A DNA stretch of 40,272 nt, taken from assembly GCF_003710805.1 (NCBI RefSeq), contig NZ_RHHB01000028.1, forward strand, positions 1 to 40,272, written 5' to 3'. Numbering within the stretch: the first letter of the stretch is position 1; every line of letters begins with the position of its first letter. This DNA is from Agromyces tardus. GTDB lineage: Bacteria; Actinomycetota; Actinomycetes; Actinomycetales; Microbacteriaceae. Positions 36,019 to 40,272 of the stretch are shown here, in pieces. A program made the position numbers and the translations under genes. The notes beneath the pieces are model-generated. The model ran no database searches and was not told the DNA's origin. It was given only the letters and a program-made list of their open reading frames with translations.

Positions 36019-36686
36019 GGATCGATCTGCGCGGCGTCCGCAAGGGGCGCCGCGGGCAGGCCCTGCCCACCACGACCATCGGCTTCGAGTCCGGCCGGGC
36101 CACGCTCGCCCGCGCCGAGACCGAGCAGCGCCCCACCGTGCTCGGGCTGCTCGCCTCCGGGCGCATGCGGCCCGACGCGGGCGAGGTGACCCTCGACGGG
36201 CGGGCGGATGCCGCGGCGATCCGCCGGCGCATCGCACTCGTCGACGCGCCCGGCGTGTGCGACCCTGCGCCGAACGTCACCGTGGCCGGCGTCGCCGCCG
36301 AGGAGCTCATGTTCGCCGGCATCCCGGCGGGCCCCGTCTCGGTGTCCCGCTGGCTCGCGGAGCTCGGACTCGACGCCGTGGCCCGTGTCCCCATCGCCAA
36401 CGTCGCCCCTGAGGTGCGGCTGCGCCTGCTCACCGAGCTCGCGATCCTGCGCGACGGCGTCGAGGGACTCGTCATCGTGTCGCCCGACCGCCACGGCGGC
36501 GACCCCATGGCGTGGTGGTCGATCGCCCGCGACCTCGCCGACCGCGGCTTCGCCGTGCTCGTCATCGCGGGCGACGCCTCGGCCGCCGCCATCGGCGCCG
36601 CGGCGATGATCGCCCGGATGCAGGCCGACGACGACGTGGACGAGGCCGACGACGAGCTCGTGCTCGCCGAGGGGGGACTCGCGTGA
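36015..36686 (+). CDS. ABC-ATPase-like protein lacking the Walker and signature motifs
   Basis: A 223-residue protein built on the outline of an ABC nucleotide-binding subunit: IDLRGVRKGRRGQAL start, a GLLASGRMRPDAGEVTLDG segment after the Walker A position and RRRIALVDAPGV where the Q loop would lie. Yet the P-loop is replaced by RAETEQRPT (residues 33-41, no GxxGxGKS/T), the signature LSGGQ by NVAPEVR (129-135) and Walker B by GLVIVSPDRH (151-160), with no Glu base. There is no switch His. It therefore should not hydrolyse ATP in the usual way. It is coupled to TetR (ATGA) and to the YhgE-like membrane protein (GTGA), so it probably works as a non-catalytic partner. The last 25 residues are acidic. 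Confidence 0.75.
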   Translation: MRIDLRGVRKGRRGQALPTTTIGFESGRATLARAETEQRPTVLGLLASGRMRPDAGEVTLDGRADAAAIRRRIALVDAPGVCDPAPNVTVAGVAAEELMFAGIPAGPVSVSRWLAELGLDAVARVPIANVAPEVRLRLLTELAILRDGVEGLVIVSPDRHGGDPMAWWSIARDLADRGFAVLVIAGDASAAAIGAAAMIARMQADDDVDEADDELVLAEGGLA

Positions 36687-38584
36687 AGGTCCCGCAGATG
36701 ATCGCGGCGGAGTTCCGCCGACTCACCGCCACCCGCATGTCGGTGCTCGCGCTGCTCGCGCTCGTCGCGGTGCCCGTGCTCTACGGCGGGCTCTACCTCT
36801 GGGCGAACCAGGACCCGTACGCCAAGTTCCCCGAGGTGCCGGTGGCCCTCGTCGTGGAGGACCGCGGCACGGCCGCGACCGCCGACGAGCCCGCGCGCAA
36901 CATCGGCGACGAGGTCGCCGACGGGCTCATCGCCGACGGCGCCTTCGACTGGCACCGGGTCTCGGCCGGCGAGGCCGCGGCGGGGCTCGACGACTCGAGC
37001 TACGACTTCGCGATCACGATCCCGGCCGACTTCAGCGACGCCCTCGCGTCGATCCAGACGGATGCCCCCCGCCAGGCGGAGATCCTGCTCTCGACGAACG
37101 ACGCCAACAGCTACCTCGCGGGCACGATCGGCAAGCAGGCCGTCGAGCGGATCCGCACCGAGATCGCCGAGAAGGTCGGCCGCGAGGCCGCCTCGCTGCT
37201 GCTCGACTCGATCGCGACGATCCGCGGCAACCTCGTGGAAGCGGCCGACGGGGCCGCGCAGCTCGCCGACGGCGCCGGCAGCGCGGTCGACGGCGCCGGG
37301 CGGCTCGCCGACGGCGCGTCCGCACTCGCCGGCGGCACGGCGCAGCTCGCCGATGGGTCCGCCCGGCTCGCCGACGGCACGTCCCGGCTCACCGACGGGT
37401 CGGCGCAGGTCGCGAGCGGAGCCGACCAGGTGGCCGACGGGAACGAGCAGCTCGCGGCATCCGCCGACCGGGTCGGCGCGGCCGTGGGCGACGCGACCGC
37501 CGCCCTGCCCCGGGCGCGCGACGAGATCGCCGCGGAGCTCGCCGCACGCGGCGTCGACCAGGCGACGATCGATGCGGCGCTCGCCCGCCTCGATCCGCTG
37601 GGCGCCGACATCGAGGCCGGCAACGCGCGGGTGCAGGAGGTCGTGGGGCAGATCGACGAGCTCGCGGTGGGCAGCCGGCAGGTGGCCGACGGCAGTGCCG
37701 ACCTCGCGACAGGAGCACGCTCGGCGGCGGACGGCGCGGCGCGGCTCGCCGACGGCGCGGCACAGGCGGCCGACGGGGCCGCGCGGCTGAGCGCCGGCGT
37801 GGGCACGCTGCAGGACGGCCTCGGCCAGCTCGCCTCGGGCGCGGGCGCCCTGCGCGACGGGCTCGCCGACGGCGTGGCGCAGATCCCGGACTCCGACCAG
37901 GCGACCCGTGACGCGCAGGCGCAGACCATCTCGGATCCGATCGCCCTCGAGACGACCGAGGTCGCCCACGCCGACAGCTACGGCGCCGGCCTCGCGCCGT
38001 TCTTCGCGGCCCTCGCCGGCTGGATCGGCATCTACGCGCTCTTCCTCATCGTGAAGCCCGTCTCACGCCGGGCCGTCACCGCGTTGCACTCCCCCCTGCG
38101 CGTGACGCTCGCGGGCTGGCTCACGCCGGGCGTGCTCGGTGCGTTGCAGATGGCTGCGCTGTACCTCGTGCTCGCGGTGACGCTCGGGTTCCAGATGAGC
38201 AACCCGGTGGCGACGATCGGCATCATGGTGCTCGCCTCGGCGACCTACGCGGCGATCATCCTCGCGCTCAACGTGTGGTTCGGCTCGGTCGGCCAGTTCC
38301 TCGGGCTCGTGCTCATGGTGCTGCAGCTCGTCACCGCGGGCGGCACGTTCCCGTGGCAGACGCTGCCGGCGCCCCTCGCGGCGCTGCACCAGGTGCTGCC
38401 CATGGGCTACGTCGTCGATGCGCTGCGCCAGGCCATGTACGGCGGCGACCTCGCCCGCGCGGGCACCGACGCGCTCGTGCTCGTCGCGTGGCTCGCCGGA
38501 GCCCTCGTGCTCGCCGCGGTCGGCGTGACGCGGATGACGCACTACCGCACGCTGCGCGACCTGCAGCCGAGCCTCATCGGCTGA
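36683..38584 (+). CDS. YhgE/Pip family membrane protein
   Basis: A 633-residue protein. Residues 17-38 (MSVLALLALVAVPVLYGGLYL) are the first helix. The extracellular part (about 40-440) holds the Pip-type PVALVVEDRGT segment and a long stretch of LADGA/LAxGxxxL heptad-like repeats (such as AQLADGAGSAVDGAGRLADGA) that form a coiled, extended stalk. The C-terminal 200 residues have five or more helices, with GLAPFFAALAGWIGIYALF, ALQMAALYLVLAVTLGF and HQVLPMGYVVDALRQAMYGGDL typical of the ABC-2/YhgE type. The family resembles ABC-2 permeases and includes the phage infection protein; real function is unclear. It is coupled to the degenerate ABC-like gene by GTGA. Confidence 0.9.
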   Translation: MKVPQMIAAEFRRLTATRMSVLALLALVAVPVLYGGLYLWANQDPYAKFPEVPVALVVEDRGTAATADEPARNIGDEVADGLIADGAFDWHRVSAGEAAAGLDDSSYDFAITIPADFSDALASIQTDAPRQAEILLSTNDANSYLAGTIGKQAVERIRTEIAEKVGREAASLLLDSIATIRGNLVEAADGAAQLADGAGSAVDGAGRLADGASALAGGTAQLADGSARLADGTSRLTDGSAQVASGADQVADGNEQLAASADRVGAAVGDATAALPRARDEIAAELAARGVDQATIDAALARLDPLGADIEAGNARVQEVVGQIDELAVGSRQVADGSADLATGARSAADGAARLADGAAQAADGAARLSAGVGTLQDGLGQLASGAGALRDGLADGVAQIPDSDQATRDAQAQTISDPIALETTEVAHADSYGAGLAPFFAALAGWIGIYALFLIVKPVSRRAVTALHSPLRVTLAGWLTPGVLGALQMAALYLVLAVTLGFQMSNPVATIGIMVLASATYAAIILALNVWFGSVGQFLGLVLMVLQLVTAGGTFPWQTLPAPLAALHQVLPMGYVVDALRQAMYGGDLARAGTDALVLVAWLAGALVLAAVGVTRMTHYRTLRDLQPSLIG

Positions 38585-38598
38585 CTCGGCGTCGCCGA

Positions 38599-38616
38599 CC
38601 CGGCGCGGGAGCCGGG
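38599..38616. terminator. Possible terminator between converging genes
   Basis: CCCGGC-GCGGGA-GCCGGG, a 6-bp stem shortly after the YhgE-like stop. Weak candidate. Confidence 0.3.
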
Positions 38617-38642
38617 CCGTCGGGCGCTCGGCGGGCCTGCCG

Positions 38643-39011
38643 TCAGGCCGCGGTCTGCTGGTGCGCGGCCACGTGCCACGCGCCGTCGTCGTAGAGGTAG
38701 GTCGTCGACATCCGCAGGTTCGACACGTCGTCGCCCCGGCGCGCGACCGCGCGGTAGACGAGCATGCCGGCGCGGTCGCCGAGCCGGATGATCGCGGGCT
38801 CGTGCAGCTCGTACGAGTCCCACGGCGGTGCCGAGCGGAAGGCCTTGAGCACCTCGTCGCGGTCGAGCACCGCGCCCTCGACGACCATGAGCGCGTCGCG
38901 CGTCATCGCGCGGGCGTAGTGCTCGCCTCCGTGGCCCTCGAGGATCGCCCGCCATCCGGCGTGCTCCTCGTGCAGCAGACGGGCGGGCAGATCGTCGGTG
39001 ATCTCGGTCAT
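38643..39011 (-). CDS. SnoaL-like/DUF4440 family protein
   Basis: A 122-residue protein of the NTF2-like fold. LLHEEHAGWRAILEGHGGEHYARAMTRDALMVV is the long N-terminal helix and strand; later YLYDDGAWHVAAHQQTAA has the end typical for DUF4440 (W-x-x-x-x-H-Q). Members are often small binding proteins or hydrolases; no active site can be named. ATG 39011 follows a TACGGT box by 6 bases. It stands alone between the YhgE operon and corA. Confidence 0.75.
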   Translation of the reverse strand: MTEITDDLPARLLHEEHAGWRAILEGHGGEHYARAMTRDALMVVEGAVLDRDEVLKAFRSAPPWDSYELHEPAIIRLGDRAGMLVYRAVARRGDDVSNLRMSTTYLYDDGAWHVAAHQQTAA

Positions 39012-39017
39012 CTGCCC

Positions 39018-39023
39018 ACCGTA
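39018..39023 (-). promoter_or_regulatory. -10 box (TACGGT) of the SnoaL-like gene
   Basis: TACGGT on the minus strand, 6 bases before ATG 39011; leaderless arrangement. Confidence 0.4.
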
Positions 39024-39078
39024 GCCGCGAGGGTGCCCGCGAGGAAGAGCCCGCGGCATCCGATCGCAGGCGAACCGC

Positions 39079-40095
39079 TCAGAGCCAGTTGCGCCGCTTG
39101 AAGATGACGTAGAGCGAGGTGGCGAACGCCGTCATGAGCGCGAGGGCGAACGGGTACCCCGCGACCCAGCCCAGCTCGGGCATGAAGTCGAAGTTCATGC
39201 CGTAGATCCCCGCGATGAGCGTGGGTGCGAAGATGATGGCCGCCCAGCTCGCGATCTTCTTCGACTGCTCGCTCTGCGACAGGGTCGTCTCGCCGAGGCG
39301 CTTCATCTCCTCGTTCTGGCGCTGCGTGACGAGGGTCGCATGCACCTGCAGCGCGTTCTGCAGCAGCTGCCGGAACGACTCGCCGCGCTCGACGATGCGG
39401 ATCACGTGGTCCTTCACGTCGCGCAGGTAGCGCTGCAGCTCGAGGTCGACGGCGTACTTCTCGAAGCCGCGCTCGAGCGCGTCGAACATGCCGACGAGCG
39501 GACGCGTTGCGCGCTGGAACTCCATGACCTCGCTCGCGAGGTCGTAGATGCGCCGGGTCACCTGGGGGTCGCCCGAGAAGAGCTGCTCCTCGATCTCGTC
39601 GATGTCGTTCTCGAGGCCGGCGTCGACGGGCGAGTACTCGTCGACGACCTCGTCGAGCACCGCGTAGAGCACCGCCTCCGGCCCCTTGGCGAGCAGCTCG
39701 GGGTGCGCCTCGAGCCGGCGCCGCACCCGGGCCAGGTTCGGGGATTCGGCTCGGCGGATGGTGATCGCGAAGTGGGGCCCGACGAAGAGGTGGAGCTCGC
39801 CGAACTCGACCTCCTCGACGTCGTCGAGGTACCGCGCGGGCCGCAGCACGACGAACAGGGTGTCGCCGTAGCGTTCGAGCTTCGCCCGCTGGTGCCCCTT
39901 GCGCGCGTCCTCGATGGCGAGCGGATGCAGGTCGAACTCCGCCGCGAGCACGTCGAGCTCGGCGTCGGTGGGGCGGTAGAGGCCGATCCACCCGAACCCG
40001 CCGTGCTTCGCCATGGTCTCGAAGGTCTCGTCGAGGGTGGCGGGGGTCGCGACGCGCGCTCCGTCGACGTAGACGGCGTTGTCGATGAGAGGCAC
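39079..40095 (-). CDS. corA: CorA family magnesium/cobalt transporter
   Basis: A 338-residue CorA-type channel. The long cytoplasmic domain covers residues 1-275, with the willow helix region SEVMEFQRATRPLVGMFDALERGFEKYAVD and ending in SQSEQSKKIASWAAIIFAPTL. The first membrane helix ends in the YGMNFDFMPEL signature (GMN), the ion-entry motif. A second helix (YPFALALMTAFATSLYVIF) leads to the basic end KRRNWL. CorA works as a homopentamer. GTG 40095 follows a GACAGT box by 6 bases. No partner genes are nearby. Confidence 0.94.
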   Translation of the reverse strand: MPLIDNAVYVDGARVATPATLDETFETMAKHGGFGWIGLYRPTDAELDVLAAEFDLHPLAIEDARKGHQRAKLERYGDTLFVVLRPARYLDDVEEVEFGELHLFVGPHFAITIRRAESPNLARVRRRLEAHPELLAKGPEAVLYAVLDEVVDEYSPVDAGLENDIDEIEEQLFSGDPQVTRRIYDLASEVMEFQRATRPLVGMFDALERGFEKYAVDLELQRYLRDVKDHVIRIVERGESFRQLLQNALQVHATLVTQRQNEEMKRLGETTLSQSEQSKKIASWAAIIFAPTLIAGIYGMNFDFMPELGWVAGYPFALALMTAFATSLYVIFKRRNWL

Positions 40096-40101
40096 AGGGC
40101 A

Positions 40102-40107
40102 ACTGTC
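40102..40107 (-). promoter_or_regulatory. -10-like box (GACAGT) of corA
   Basis: GACAGT on the minus strand, 6 bases before GTG 40095; leaderless spacing. Confidence 0.35.
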
Positions 40108-40197
40108 GCACGGCCCGCGAATCGAGGGCCGGCGTCGGCGACGCCGTGGCGCCGTTCCGTCGTGCGGCCCTGCCGCCGCGGCGCCGTGCCGCCCGGG

Positions 40198-40240
40198 GTC
40201 GTGGTCGTCCGGAGTCGCGGTCGCCCGGAGCCGCGGTCGC
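40198..40240. repeat. Short 16-bp direct repeats
   Basis: GTCGTGGTCGTCCGGA, GTCGCGGTCGCCCGGA and the start of a third copy GCCGCGGTCGC, in the intergenic region after a possible gene end. Confidence 0.5.
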
Positions 40241-40241
40241 G

Positions 40242-40272
40242 TCAGGCGTCGCCGCGCGACGCGGCCGGCTCG
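40242..40272 (-). CDS. Possible C-terminal end of a gene entering from the right edge
   Basis: On the minus strand the last nine codons would read EPAASRGDA and a TGA. This looks like a common C terminus in such genomes, but the stretch is too short to be sure. Confidence 0.25.
   Translation of the reverse strand, partial: EPAASRGDA

Overview
The window looks like chromosomal DNA of a high-GC actinobacterium, most probably a Microbacteriaceae member (Agromyces-like). The reasons are GC-rich codon use almost throughout, many GTG starts, a very frequent GGATGCC/GGCATCC word, and intergenic repeats of the type GGTCGAGTAG...TATCGAGACC. I see no rRNA, tRNA, CRISPR array, transposase or phage gene. 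All family names come from reading motifs by eye; no database was searched.

Layout. 1-6.5 kb: the tail of a membrane protein, a flavodoxin-fold protein, apt, a DUF3817 membrane protein, a shikimate-dehydrogenase-like enzyme, purL, a NUDIX hydrolase and a small membrane protein. 6.5-11.6 kb: a conserved unknown gene, then a locus with a DUF6325-like protein, a 70-residue protein made of three 17-residue repeats, a 72-residue protein, a large LAL/MalT-type LuxR regulator and a PLDc_N-SHOCT membrane protein; two matching 17-bp palindromes sit upstream of its two outward promoters. 11.7-13.6 kb: four overlapping genes (chorismate mutase, SDR, small membrane protein, conserved unknown). 13.6-17.3 kb: a copper operon (copZ, secreted His-rich protein, copA) behind a promoter carrying CsoR-type palindromes. 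17.5-21 kb: an EamA transporter, lpd, a membrane protein and a repeat cluster. 21.1-27.1 kb: two monocarboxylate-type sodium:solute symporter operons diverging around a LytS/LytTR two-component pair. 27.4-31.2 kb: an acetyltransferase, an MT0933-like small protein, purA with a DUF3151 gene, and nnrE. 31.4-35.2 kb: argG, cardiolipin synthase preceded by a 13-codon leader ORF, and a Sap/GAP family protein. 35.3-38.6 kb: a TetR operon with a degenerate ABC-ATPase-like protein and a YhgE/Pip membrane protein. 38.6 kb to the end: a SnoaL-like protein, corA and possibly the tail of another gene.

How the genes work together. purL, apt and purA belong to purine synthesis and salvage, but are separate units. 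The copper genes form one export and chaperone operon. The LytS/LytTR pair probably controls uptake of an organic acid such as pyruvate or acetate; CGTTCGTCG boxes in the divergent promoter region fit this. The TetR unit has a self-control operator and a predicted nucleotide-binding subunit that has lost every ABC catalytic motif, and it is the least understood system here together with the LAL locus.

Many genes have a TAnnnT-like -10 box 5-7 bases before the start codon, which implies leaderless transcription as a common mode in this genome.
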